A stretch of DNA of 25,258 bases, taken from positions 1-25,258 of the forward strand of contig CAJUFO010000063.1 in assembly GCA_910585615.1 (NCBI GenBank), read 5' to 3'. The position numbers were made by a program, and so were the translations under genes. Positions 7,603 to 15,005 of the stretch are shown in pieces. Within the stretch, counting starts at the first letter, position 1. Each line of letters begins with the position of its first letter. Under the pieces are notes generated by a model. The model had not been told where the DNA came from. It saw nothing but the letters and a program-made list of their open reading frames with translations, and searched no databases. The stretch is from an uncultured Acetatifactor sp. (GTDB lineage: Bacteria > Bacillota > Clostridia > Lachnospirales > Lachnospiraceae).

Positions 7603-8136
7603 ATGGATGCACTTAGAAAAGAAGAAATCTATACGATAGAGGATATTTTTGCATTGCCTGATGGAGAACGTGCGGAGCTGATTGACGGCAAAATCTATTA
7701 TATGGCGCCACCGACATGGAAGCATCAGCGTATTTCGGGATATCTGCATAATCAGATATATAATTATATTCGAAGCAATAATGGACAATGCGAGGTGCTG
7801 GCTGCTCCATTCGCCGTATTTTTAAAGGATGACGATATCAATTATTTGGAACCGGATATTTCGGTTATCTGTGATTTAGCCAAGCTAGACGACAGCGGAT
7901 GCCATGGGGCGCCTGACTGGATTATCGAGATAGTGTCGCCGAGCAGCAAACCGAGGGACTATCTGACAAAGCTATTCCAATATCGTACCGCGGAAGTCAG
8001 GGAGTATTGGATTGTCGATCCGGACAAGAGGATGACGACAGTGTATTCGTTCGAAAAGGATACTGTAGAACAATATGCTTTTGGAGAGGATATACCTGTT
8101 GGGATATATGATGGCTTTTCGATATGTATCCGGTAA
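7603..8136 (+). CDS. Uma2 family (DUF820) endonuclease-like protein
   Basis: A 177-residue protein of the Uma2 family, with a PD-(D/E)xK nuclease fold. Visible hallmarks are ELIDGKIYYMAPP near the N-terminus, EPDISVICD (Asp85), APDWIIEIVSPSS (Glu109) followed by a DYLTKLFQY lysine, and REYWIVDPDKR. The ATG at 7603 is preferred because AAGGAGG (7588-7594) lies 8 nt upstream; the frame is open further upstream to 7441 but that part has no family similarity. The family is widespread and often found singly, and its biological role is not settled. It converges with the anti-sigma-like gene, and the stop codon overlaps the left arm of a large hairpin. Confidence 0.85.
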   Translation: MDALRKEEIYTIEDIFALPDGERAELIDGKIYYMAPPTWKHQRISGYLHNQIYNYIRSNNGQCEVLAAPFAVFLKDDDINYLEPDISVICDLAKLDDSGCHGAPDWIIEIVSPSSKPRDYLTKLFQYRTAEVREYWIVDPDKRMTTVYSFEKDTVEQYAFGEDIPVGIYDGFSICIR

Positions 8137-8142
8137 AATGTC

Positions 8143-8282
8143 CGCAGTTCCTGTTTTATACTGCATAACGCTGAATGCTGCCTAATGTAATCATGCGAAT
8201 GAACCAGTCAGCGTTATGCAGTCTGGTTTCACGGCAAGTGAAATCGTTAAGCAGTATAAGATGCAGGAACTGCGAGATTTTT
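8143..8282. terminator. Bidirectional terminator-like hairpin enclosing a MITE
   Basis: CGCAGTTCCTG (8143-8153) and CAGGAACTGCG (8264-8274) are perfect inverted arms, with A-rich sequence before and ATTTTT after. The same arms without the 102-bp interior form a compact terminator at 10668-10715. The arms sit between two convergent genes. Confidence 0.5.
8157..8258 (+). repeat. MITE-like palindromic element, copy A
   Basis: A 102-bp element whose ends TATACTGCATAACG and CGTTAAGCAGTATA are near-perfect inverted repeats, flanked by TA. Inside, CTGCATAACGCTG (8161-8173) is also perfectly complementary to CAGCGTTATGCAG (8209-8221), and TTTCAC/GTGAAA (8227-8232, 8238-8243) forms a third stem. A second copy lies inverted at 19076-19176. 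It has no coding capacity. Confidence 0.85.
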
Positions 8283-8294
8283 CATATATGCTAT

Positions 8295-9449
8295 TCATGG
8301 CAGCTGGTCTATCAGACGGTTGAGCTGTATGAAGAATTCATCGGCTCCCACCAGCTTCAATTTGTCATAATAGTAGACCATGTCGTATGGGGAGATGAGG
8401 AGCGTCCGCCATTCCGTAGTGATGAGGCCGTCTTCGCCCGCTTTGTTTTCGGGATGGTATTCCACGAAGCTGTTCTCGGGGATGTCCAGCCGGATGGGGC
8501 TGGCTCCCTCAGGGCAGAGTGTCTCCCAGTCTGTGGTGACGATATAATCCCGGTCCGAGGTGACCTCGATCTGAGGATGATGGGGGTAAAGCGTGGTGTA
8601 TCTGCCGTCCCTTGTCAGGTCGCCTCCGGCGTATTCTTCCCATATCTGTTTCTCCGGGGCTAAATCGCAGACGGGGATGACATAGCTGCGGCCCACCTTC
8701 AGGGAGAAGTAGGAGTCTATCAGATAGATGTCGTCCTCTATCAGCACGGAAGTGCCAGTCAGCGATTCGTCCCCATACCATACTTTGTCCACAGTGAGTT
8801 CATATACCACAGAGGAGGATTGGTTGTGGTAGACCTCCCTGGGGCCGAATTTGTCATTGTATGTGTCGTAGGTGTAGCGTTTGAGGTACATGTCCGTAAT
8901 CCGCCCTTCCAGGATGGCGCTGCTCTCCGACAGCAGTTCTTCGCTGAAGGGCAGAACATCCGCGGTGGACTGGCTGGAGGCGGCATATTCCAACAGGATG
9001 TCAGGCATGACCTGTCCCTGGGGAAGGGGAAGGGAACTGTAGCTGATGGGGAGCATTCCGCTGTCCTCTTTGGATGCGGTTTCCTGGCCTGAGGCCGGGG
9101 GGACATTCGGGGCATCGCTGCCGTCAATCACGCGTTCCCCAGGGGCTGCCAGGCTTCCTCCACCGTCCGTCGTGCTGCCCGAGCCTGCCAGACCGCCGGA
9201 ACCATGGGCATTAGAAGCGCCGCTGTCTGATACGGCGTAATAGACATCGGAATCGGACAAGGGCACCCCGGCACCGTCCGGATGCATGCCGCCGTTGCCA
9301 TATATCGTGAGCCCCAACAGAGCCATGAGGCAGAGAGCCCCTCCCCCTGCCGCCGCCCGCATTGCGATATTGCGTCTGCGTTCCTTCGCCTTCTGATAAG
9401 CGTCCCTGCGCTCCAGCACAGCGTTCGCCACTTCCCTATAATTCTTCAT
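8295..9449 (-). CDS. Membrane-anchored probable anti-sigma factor / ECF partner protein
   Basis: A 384-residue protein encoded directly downstream of, and overlapping, an ECF sigma gene. A short basic cytoplasmic N-terminus (about residues 1-28, rich in Arg/Lys) precedes one membrane helix (about residues 29-50, GGGALCLMALLGLTIYG). A Ser/Gly/Pro-rich linker follows, then an extracytoplasmic domain of about 230 residues (PFSEELLSESSAILEGRITDMYLKR region, with tyrosine- and aspartate-rich beta-like segments). This topology is that of a membrane anti-sigma factor that senses an external signal, but no ZAS zinc motif is visible and the sensor domain is not recognised. The ATG at 9449 is chosen over the TTG at 9455 because AAGGAGG lies 9 nt before it. 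The assignment rests mainly on context. Confidence 0.65.
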   Translation of the reverse strand: MKNYREVANAVLERRDAYQKAKERRRNIAMRAAAGGGALCLMALLGLTIYGNGGMHPDGAGVPLSDSDVYYAVSDSGASNAHGSGGLAGSGSTTDGGGSLAAPGERVIDGSDAPNVPPASGQETASKEDSGMLPISYSSLPLPQGQVMPDILLEYAASSQSTADVLPFSEELLSESSAILEGRITDMYLKRYTYDTYNDKFGPREVYHNQSSSVVYELTVDKVWYGDESLTGTSVLIEDDIYLIDSYFSLKVGRSYVIPVCDLAPEKQIWEEYAGGDLTRDGRYTTLYPHHPQIEVTSDRDYIVTTDWETLCPEGASPIRLDIPENSFVEYHPENKAGEDGLITTEWRTLLISPYDMVYYYDKLKLVGADEFFIQLNRLIDQLP

Positions 9450-9993
9450 ATACAAAGCCCTCCTTTTCCAGCTCTGATTTCAGCGACTGCTTCGCCCGAT
9501 AAACGAGATTTTCAATCTGCCGTCTGCTCTTATGCATGACTGCCGCGGCCTCCCCATTGTCGAAGCCCTCCAGATAGACCAGGTACAGGACCTGCCGGTA
9601 CTCGGCCTTCAGCCTGCCCAGGGCCTGGTGCAGGAGGATCCGGCGCTCTGTGCGCAGATACGACTTCTCCAGGCTTTCCTCCTCCCCGGCCAGCCGCTCC
9701 AGCTCCTCCGCAGGCCTGGGGGAGAGCCTGGCGCTGTGCCGCAGATGGTCCATGGCCACATTGCGGCCGATGGCGTAGAGCCATGTCTTGAAAGCGCTCC
9801 TGCCCATGAACCTTGGCTTCCTGGTGGCCAGCTTCACAAAGGTCTCCTCCATCAGCTCCTCCGCGGTGGAGATGTCCTGTGTAAAGCCGTTCAGGTACAG
9901 AATCAGCCCGTCCTTGTAATCTCTGATAATCTCGACGATACCTTCATCATCACCATCAAGGAAACGGCGGTAGCTACTGGCACCGTTGTCCAT
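9436..9993 (-). CDS. ECF-type RNA polymerase sigma factor
   Basis: A 185-residue sigma-70 family protein of the ECF class. Region 2 covers about residues 20-95 (DISTAEELMEETFVKLATRKPRF, then FKTWLYAIGRNVAMDHLRH), which binds core polymerase and the -10 element. Region 4 covers about residues 125-175 (LGRLKAEYRQVLYLVYLEGFDNGEAAAVMHKSRRQIENLVYRAKQSL), a helix-turn-helix for the -35. The minus-strand ATG has GGGGGAG upstream. Its 3' end overlaps the start of the membrane protein gene by 14 bp, implying translational coupling of sigma and anti-sigma. No target promoter can be named from the window. Confidence 0.93.
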   Translation of the reverse strand: MDNGASSYRRFLDGDDEGIVEIIRDYKDGLILYLNGFTQDISTAEELMEETFVKLATRKPRFMGRSAFKTWLYAIGRNVAMDHLRHSARLSPRPAEELERLAGEEESLEKSYLRTERRILLHQALGRLKAEYRQVLYLVYLEGFDNGEAAAVMHKSRRQIENLVYRAKQSLKSELEKEGFVYEEL

Positions 9994-10137
9994 TGATTTC
10001 TCCCCCTTTCTGTCTGTTAGACGGATATGCGCGGGAATTCTCTCAGTATAAACAGGAAATTTATAACAAGGTTCTTTCCTACTGTTCAGGATTCTGAATT
10101 AATGATATACTATATATGTGAAAGGGGGAAGGAAATA

Positions 10138-10568
10138 ATGGCAAATGTTTTTGATACAGCAAGATATATTCTGGAACAATGCGGTTCTATGTCAACAATG
10201 AAGCTCCAGAAGCTGTGCTATTATGCCCGGGCATGGACGCTTGTTTGGGATGATGCCCCTTTATTTGAGGAAGACTTTCAGGCATGGGCAAATGGACTGG
10301 TATGCCCGAACTGTTTTTTAAGACACAGGGTAAGTACTCTGTAAGCGCCAGTGATGAAACTGGTGGCGAGGGAGACTTATCTGATACTCAAAAAGATACC
10401 ATTGATAAAGTGATAGAACACTATGGCAGCCACGATGCCCAGTGGCTTAGCCAGTTGACGCACATGGAGAATCCTTGGATTAAGGCGAGAGAAGGTGTTC
10501 CGGCAGGTTTGGGATGTAATAATATGATTGCAAAAGAAAGCATGGCATTATACTATGGAGGCCTCTAA
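10138..10568 (+). pseudogene. Panacea-domain (DUF4065, SocA-like) antitoxin-type protein, frameshifted
   Basis: Panacea domains are found in antitoxins and related proteins that neutralise a range of toxins. The first frame gives MANVFDTARYILEQCG, then MKLQKLCYYARAWTLVWDDAPLFEEDFQAWANG, the standard N-terminal half. Similarity then continues in another frame as PELFFKTQGKYSV and VIEHYGSHDAQWLSQLTHMENPW, ending MIAKESMALYYGGL at the TAA at 10566. The shift lies at about 10294-10305, where a single missing base would restore the usual ANGP-x-x-PEL motif. A promoter-like TATACT (10106-10111) and a GGGGGAAGGAA ribosome site precede the ATG. No toxin gene is adjacent: the upstream neighbour is the divergent sigma factor and the downstream region is non-coding. 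A sequencing error cannot be excluded. Confidence 0.75.
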
Positions 10569-10667
10569 AAGAAAAAAAGGAAGTAAAGCAAAGAGAATTA
10601 TACATAGTATGGTTTGACTTTCGATGCACGAGAGCTTCCACGGTATGGTAGCAGGCATCGTGCTTTG

Positions 10668-10719
10668 AAAAATCTCGCAGTTCTTGTTTTATTGCACAAG
10701 AACTGCGAGATTTTTATAT
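10668..10719. terminator. Perfect 20-bp bidirectional terminator hairpin
   Basis: AAAAATCTCGCAGTTCTTGT (10668-10687) is exactly complementary to 10696-10715, with an 8-nt loop. The A-run at one end and T-run at the other give a U-tract on both strands, between a plus-strand and a minus-strand gene. The arms match the outer arms that enclose the MITE at 8157. The rest of 10569-10818 shows no gene. Confidence 0.75.
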
Positions 10720-10818
10720 ACAAAAAATATCGTCATACCACAAAGAAGTAGTATAAAAATATATACGGGGTTGTGCAAAAGACGGCAGCTTCTGCTTGGA
10801 TAATAGAAAATTCTGAGA

Positions 10819-11040
10819 TTATTGATTCGGTTGATTATCTTCGTCTTCATTAATAAATTCTATGACATCCGTTACATTACATTTCAAAATTTTGCACAGC
10901 TGGTTGATTGTATTCGTGGAGACGCTGTTGCCTTTTTGAATCGAGTAGTACGTAGCCCTTGAAAAGCCAAGTTTTTCCAGCCGGTAGGAAGTTATTTTCT
11001 TTCGTTTCATTGTCTCAAACAATGGCGCATAGCTTATCAC
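10819..11040 (-). CDS. Small XRE/Cro-C1 family HTH regulator
   Basis: A 73-residue protein that is almost only a lambda-repressor-like helix-turn-helix: FETMKRKKITSYRLEKLGFSRATYYSIQKGNSVSTNTINQLCKILKCNVTDVIEFI. It ends in a short acidic tail. The GTG start is supported by AAAGGAG 9 nt upstream on the minus strand. Orphan regulators of this size are common beside mobile elements, and an IS66-like element starts just upstream of its promoter side. Its target is unknown. Confidence 0.85.
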   Translation of the reverse strand: MISYAPLFETMKRKKITSYRLEKLGFSRATYYSIQKGNSVSTNTINQLCKILKCNVTDVIEFINEDEDNQPNQ

Positions 11041-11362
11041 AGTAAAAAACTCCTTTGCTGCTACTTTTCACGGGGTGGGGAGAGCATAATTGATACTTGT
11101 GCAAAACGCTGAAATTAAAAAATATTTACCCACTTCGAAGCGACTGATTTTGAGGAAATGTGGATATCCATCCGATTCCTCAGGACAGCCGCTTTTCTCT
11201 TTGCCAAATCCGGCTGAAATCACCTGGCATCTTCTGCTTCCGGTCCATCTGGACGGTTCTTTGTCTAAGGTTCTGCCTGGTAATATCTACCAAAACACAA
11301 AGTTATCCACATTCGCTTTTTCCTCCATTTTCTGCTATAGTAGACCCATGGAGGGATATGGA

Positions 11363-11539
11363 ATGAAGCACGAGAATCCTGAAACGAAGCTCATCCGGGA
11401 ACAGAACCAATACATCCGGATTCTGGAGGAACAGCTGGATGGGTGCAAAGAACAGCTCAAGGCCCAGGAGCTCCTGATCGAGGAGCAGGACAAGGCGCTG
11501 GCCCTGTTTGCGGAAGCATTCCGCGAAGAAGGGGAGTAA
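11363..11539 (+). CDS. Small coiled-coil ORF of the IS66-like element
   Basis: A 58-residue, Glu/Gln/Lys-rich protein (MKHENPETKLIREQNQYI, then EEQLDGCKEQLKAQELLIEEQDKALALFAEAF), predicted to be one long coiled coil. The ATG at 11363 follows GGAGGGA by a normal spacing; the longer frame from 11090 has no supporting signal. It lies between the left terminal repeat and the transposase remnant, 21 bp before the latter, so it probably belongs to the element. Function unknown; it may be an accessory protein of this IS66 subgroup. Confidence 0.5.
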   Translation: MKHENPETKLIREQNQYIRILEEQLDGCKEQLKAQELLIEEQDKALALFAEAFREEGE

Positions 11540-11560
11540 AGGCAGGGAGGGACAGGGAGC

Positions 11561-12293
11561 ATGAATGACAGGGAATACTTCCAGGCAACTTCATTATCCT
11601 ATGAGCTGCAGGCCGCACGCCGGGAGCTCGCGGGCTTCCGGTCAGGGGAGGCCTGCCAGAAGCTGCGAGCGGATTACGAAAGGAGCATCCGGGAGAAGGA
11701 CCTGGCCATCAAAAAGCTTCAGGAAGAGAGGGACGGACTCTCCTTTTCCCGCAGGAAGATTACGAAGCAGTGGATGGACGTGCAGGAGGATGTACGGAAA
11801 GAGCATGAAAAAGAGATGGCGAGGCTCAAGAAGGTCATTGCGGAGCTCCTGGACATGGTGGCGAGCCTGAAGAACCAGAACAGCGGACTGGACGAAAAAA
11901 GGAAGAAGGCGCTCTCCGATTATTATGAGGCCGCGGTGAAGCTGGAGGAGGCGCAGGGCTTCATCGTGAAGCTCACGGCCCAGGTGAACCATAACTATGA
12001 GAACTCCTCCCTGCCCTCATCCAAATGCATCGACCACAAGAAAATCACGAACAACAGGGAGAGGACCGGGAAGAAGCCAGGCGCACAGGCAGGGCATCCC
12101 CACCATCCGTGCAGGCCCATGGAGCCGGGGCAGATCATAGAGATAGCGGCGGAGGAAAAGCGTAATCGACCATTTGGCAACGGATGCTAAGAACAACCTT
12201 TATCAATCCATAAAGGAAATCTTCAAAAGGCCAAGGCCAGTCAGGCCAAAACTAGAAAATATAGAACTTTCCAATACGGCACTGCCTGCGTGA
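11561..12293 (+). pseudogene. IS66 family transposase, N- and C-terminal parts joined by deletion
   Basis: From the ATG at 11561 the frame encodes a long coiled coil (about residues 10-130), then NSSLPSSKCIDHKKITNNRERTGKKPGAQAGHPHH, the hallmark N-terminal zinc-region neighbour of IS66 transposases. The protein then stops at 12190 after an abnormal tail (EEKRNRPFGNGC). In another frame 12162-12293 reads VIDHLATDAKNNLYQSIKEIF and ends NTALPA, probably the C-terminus of the same transposase. The DDE catalytic core is missing, so it cannot transpose by itself. The deletion point is near 12160. Identity of the tail is inference. Confidence 0.7.
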
Positions 12294-12305
12294 AAGGTAG
12301 GAAGA

Positions 12306-12329
12306 GGGGCTCATGAGAGCCCCTTGTCA
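12306..12329 (+). terminator. Hairpin at the 3' end of the IS66-like element
   Basis: GGGGCTC (12306-12312) and GAGCCCC (12317-12323) form a 7-bp stem with an ATGA loop, followed by TTGTCAT, just inside the right terminal repeat. Probably a transcription terminator. Confidence 0.5.
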
Positions 12330-12410
12330 TCATGCCTTATTTCCCCACCCCATGAAAAGTAACAGAACATGTGTTTGCATATATCTGACAAGACGATTTT
12401 GGAAGAGCGA

Positions 12411-12439
12411 TTGCGAAAATCCCCGTTCCATGCTATACT
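12411..12439 (+). promoter_or_regulatory. Promoter of the DtxR-family gene
   Basis: TTGCGA (12411-12416), a 17-bp spacer and TATACT (12434-12439), with TGC just before the -10 box. It lies immediately outside the right end of the IS66-like element and leaves a leader of about 35 nt. Confidence 0.65.
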
Positions 12440-12481
12440 GAAATGCAGGAAAAGGCCTTACGGGAAAGAGAGGGAACGATA

Positions 12482-12862
12482 ATGGCTGTAAACGAATCGG
12501 CAGAGAACTATCTGGAGACCATCCTGATATTGAGCAAGAAGCGCCCTGTAGTCCGCTCCGTGGACATAGCGGAGGAGCTGAACTTCAAGAAGCCCAGCGT
12601 CAGCGTGGCCATGAAAAACCTGCGGGAGAAGGGGCATATCACCGTGGACAAGTCCGGCTTCATCACCCTGACGCCCTCCGGCAGGGAAATCGCGGAGATG
12701 ATTTATGAGCGCCATCAGCTGCTCTCGGCCTGGCTGATGCAGTTGGGCGTGCCGGAGGAGACGGCGGTGGAGGATGCCTGCAGGATTGAGCATGTCATCA
12801 GCAGGGAGAGTTTTCAGGCAATCAAGGCCCATGTGGGGGGCGGGAACATTTCAGGGGAGTGA
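12482..12862 (+). CDS. DtxR/MntR family metal-dependent regulator
   Basis: A 126-residue repressor with a winged helix (about residues 8-65: NYLETILILSKK, VRSVDIAEELNFKKPSVSVAMKNLREKGHI) and the first half of the dimerisation domain. Metal-ligand positions are visible at Glu12, His78, Cys100, Glu103 and His104. The ACRIEHVIS stretch has the Cys-x-x-Glu-His order of iron-sensing DtxR/IdeR rather than the Glu of manganese-sensing MntR. The C-terminal SH3-like domain is absent, as is common in Clostridia. The ATG at 12482 is chosen over 12443 because GAGAGGG precedes it and the family starts there. TTAG-type dyads before feoA and feoB in this window are possible targets. Confidence 0.88.
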   Translation: MAVNESAENYLETILILSKKRPVVRSVDIAEELNFKKPSVSVAMKNLREKGHITVDKSGFITLTPSGREIAEMIYERHQLLSAWLMQLGVPEETAVEDACRIEHVISRESFQAIKAHVGGGNISGE

Positions 12863-12885
12863 CGAAAGTCATTCCTTTTTACATA

Positions 12886-12899
12886 TTAGGTTAACCATA
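12886..12899. promoter_or_regulatory. DtxR/IdeR-like half-palindrome
   Basis: TTAGGTTAACCATA contains the perfect dyad GGTTAACC and the TTAGGTTA start of IdeR/DtxR boxes. It lies 23 bp after the dtxR-like stop and about 150 bp upstream of the sugar-transport promoter. The target is unclear and the match imperfect. Confidence 0.3.
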
Positions 12900-13036
12900 T
12901 AGATAAGCAAACCACATGGGAAACCAGTTCAGAAAATCGAGCCTTCAAATGGCAAGTCTGCCGCAGCCGCACATCTGTTTTTTCCTGCTGTATGAAAAAT
13001 CTTAATTTTCGGCTATGGAATCTTAAAATATAAATA

Positions 13037-13103
13037 TTGCCGAAAAATATGCTTAAAATTATAATAAAACTATGATTTTCCGCAGAATTTCGAGTCGGCC
13101 GAC
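13037..13103 (+). promoter_or_regulatory. Promoter and palindrome before the sugar ABC operon
   Basis: TTGCCG (13037-13042), a 17-bp spacer and a consensus TATAAT (13060-13065). About 30 bp downstream, GTCGGCCGAC (13094-13103) is a perfect 10-bp palindrome that could be an operator. The AT-rich upstream part (12900-13036) has no gene; it carries two ATCTTAA motifs that could be regulator half-sites, seen but not proven. Confidence 0.6.
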
Positions 13104-13157
13104 GAGGAATGAGAAGAGGACTGCATAAAATTCTTATGGAGGTATGCATATTGAAAA

Positions 13158-14066
13158 ATGGCAAAATGTAAGAAGAAGGACATAAAGATAAAAAAATACT
13201 GGCCGCTGTTCACGCTCCTGCTGCCGGCGCTGATTTATACCATCATCTTCTGCTACGGGCCGATGTATGGAATCATCATAGCATTTAAGGATTTCAAGCC
13301 CAAGCTCGGGTACTGGGGCAGCGCCTGGGTGGGGCTGGATCATTTCAAGCGGTTCCTGTCATACCCTGACTTTTGGAAGATGATCGGCAACACCCTGTCC
13401 ATCTCCCTGTATTCCCTGGCCACGTTCCCCTGTGCCATCATCCTGGCGCTGCTGCTGAACGAGGTAAGGAACCTTCGCTTCAAAAAGACGGTACAGATGG
13501 TCACCTATGCGCCGTATTTCCTTTCCACTGTGGTGATGTGTGGGCTGATTACGATGATGGTGGGCAGAGAGGGGCTGCTGGGACGCCTGTATGAGGTGCT
13601 TACAGGACAGAGCGAGAACCTATTGACCATACCACGGTATTTCAGCAGCATTTACGTCTGGTCGGGGGTCTGGCAGTCTACGGGATGGGGGACTATCATT
13701 TACATAGCCGCGCTGTCCGGCGTGCCCGGAGAGCTGGTAGAGGCTGCGAAAATAGACGGGGCAGGACGGCTGAGGATAATCAGGCATATCAATATCCCAT
13801 GCATCATGCCTACGATTGTGATCACCTTTATCATGAGCACCGGGAGCATCCTTTCCGTGGGATTTGAGAAGATATTCCTGCTGCAGAACGATCTGAACAT
13901 GCAGGCCTCCAATGTCCTTTCCACGTACACGTACCAGGTGGGGCTCATAGGCGGGCAGTTCAGCTATTCCACTGCAATCGGGCTGTTCAATACGGTGGTG
14001 AACGTCATCATGCTCTTGTTGGCCAACGCCGTATGCAAGAAGGTTTCCGGAACGGGAATCTGGTAG
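13158..14066 (+). CDS. LplB-type carbohydrate ABC transporter permease
   Basis: A 302-residue inner-membrane permease of the LplB/YteP group, which imports oligosaccharides. Six membrane helices are apparent, the first at about residues 16-37 (LFTLLLPALIYTIIFCYGPM). The family signature YGPMYGIIIAFKDFKP follows, and the cytoplasmic EAA loop is ELVEAAKIDGAGRLRIIRHINIP near residue 195. The ending KKVSGTGIW is typical. The only GGAGG (13138-13142) lies 15 nt before the ATG, unusually far, but no better start exists. It pairs with the next permease and the broken binding protein. No ATPase is nearby, as is usual for this class, which borrows a shared MsmK-like ATPase. Confidence 0.92.
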   Translation: MAKCKKKDIKIKKYWPLFTLLLPALIYTIIFCYGPMYGIIIAFKDFKPKLGYWGSAWVGLDHFKRFLSYPDFWKMIGNTLSISLYSLATFPCAIILALLLNEVRNLRFKKTVQMVTYAPYFLSTVVMCGLITMMVGREGLLGRLYEVLTGQSENLLTIPRYFSSIYVWSGVWQSTGWGTIIYIAALSGVPGELVEAAKIDGAGRLRIIRHINIPCIMPTIVITFIMSTGSILSVGFEKIFLLQNDLNMQASNVLSTYTYQVGLIGGQFSYSTAIGLFNTVVNVIMLLLANAVCKKVSGTGIW

Positions 14067-14074
14067 GAGGCTCC

Positions 14075-14983
14075 ATGAAAACAAAGAAAAAGACGAGTTT
14101 GTTTGATGTATGCAATACGCTGATTATGCTGGCTGTGCTGTTCCTTGCAGCCTACCCGCTGTATTACACGGTGATAGCGTCCCTGTCGGATCCCAATGCC
14201 GTCGCCAGCGGGGAGGTGGTATGGGCTCCGGTCAATGTCACGATGGACGCGTACAAACAGGTGCTCGCATACAAGCCCATCTGGACCGGCTATGTGAATT
14301 CGCTGTACTATACCGTGATGGGGACCCTGTTCAACCTCTTTTTGACGATTCCCGCGGCCTACGCGCTGAGCAAGAAGTACCTGCCGTTCAGGAGCGGCGT
14401 CATGACAGTGTTCTTCATCACGATGTACTTTGGCGGCGGGCTGGTTCCCACCTATTTGCTGGTGAAGGGCATGGGGCTGTTGAACTCCAGAACCGTAATG
14501 GTCATCATGGGCGGGCTGAGCGTCTATAACCTGATTGTCTCCAGAGTGTATTTCAGCACCAGTATATCGGACACGCTGTACGAGGCCGCGGATATCGATG
14601 GGGCAGGGGAGTACAGGAAATTCTTCTCCATAGCGCTCCCGCTGGCGAAGCCTATCATAGCCGTCATGGTCCTGTACTACGCTGTGGGACATTGGAACGG
14701 GTATTTCGATGCCCTGATCTACATTTCCGACAAGGCCCTGGAGCCGCTGCAGCTGGCGCTGCGGAAGGTATTGATTCTGAACCAGAACGCGCTGAATGAG
14801 GAAGTGCTGAAAAGCAGCAAGCTGAATGCGGAGGCCCTGATGGAAAGCGTGAAGCGTGCCAGGGCGGCATACACGATGAAGTATGCGATGGTATTTATCG
14901 GAAGTTTCCCTCTATTGGTCACGTATCCTTTCGTACAGAAATATTTCGTGAAGGGCGTCATGATAGGGGCAGTAAAAGAGTAG
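14075..14983 (+). CDS. YtcP-type carbohydrate ABC transporter permease
   Basis: The second permease of the importer (302 residues), six membrane helices. Seen: LIMLAVLFLAAYPLYYTVIASLSDPNAV at the N-terminus, the EAA loop YEAADIDGAGEYRKFFSIALPLAKP near residue 180, and the C-terminal YPFVQKYFVKGVMIGAVKE, diagnostic of YtcP/AraQ-like partners of LplB. The start at 14075 is supported by TAGGAGG 4 nt upstream, and it lies 8 bp after the first permease's stop. Reading from 14033 would overlap the previous gene without a ribosome site. It appears intact, although the binding protein downstream is not. Confidence 0.92.
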   Translation: MKTKKKTSLFDVCNTLIMLAVLFLAAYPLYYTVIASLSDPNAVASGEVVWAPVNVTMDAYKQVLAYKPIWTGYVNSLYYTVMGTLFNLFLTIPAAYALSKKYLPFRSGVMTVFFITMYFGGGLVPTYLLVKGMGLLNSRTVMVIMGGLSVYNLIVSRVYFSTSISDTLYEAADIDGAGEYRKFFSIALPLAKPIIAVMVLYYAVGHWNGYFDALIYISDKALEPLQLALRKVLILNQNALNEEVLKSSKLNAEALMESVKRARAAYTMKYAMVFIGSFPLLVTYPFVQKYFVKGVMIGAVKE

Positions 14984-15005
14984 AAGGATGAGAAAGGATA
15001 ACAAT

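Larger units (their letters stand above)
11059..12364 (+). mobile_element. Internally deleted IS66-like element
   Basis: The ends are 23-bp inverted repeats with two mismatches: left 11059-11081 (core ACTTTTCACGGGGTGGGGA) and right 12342-12364 (core TCCCCACCCCATGAAAAGT). Between them lie a small coiled-coil ORF and the N-terminal part of an IS66-type transposase, joined to what looks like its C-terminal tail. At about 1.3 kb it is roughly half the usual IS66 length. No TnpB gene is present. No clear 8-bp target duplication was found next to these boundaries. Confidence 0.75.

Noticed and set aside
10284..10344. Programmed frameshift in the Panacea gene
   Set aside because: No slippery heptamer or following stem is apparent at the switch point; a simple one-base loss explains it.
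11051..12372. 8-bp target duplication around the IS66-like element
   Set aside because: The 8 bases before the left repeat and after the right repeat do not match.
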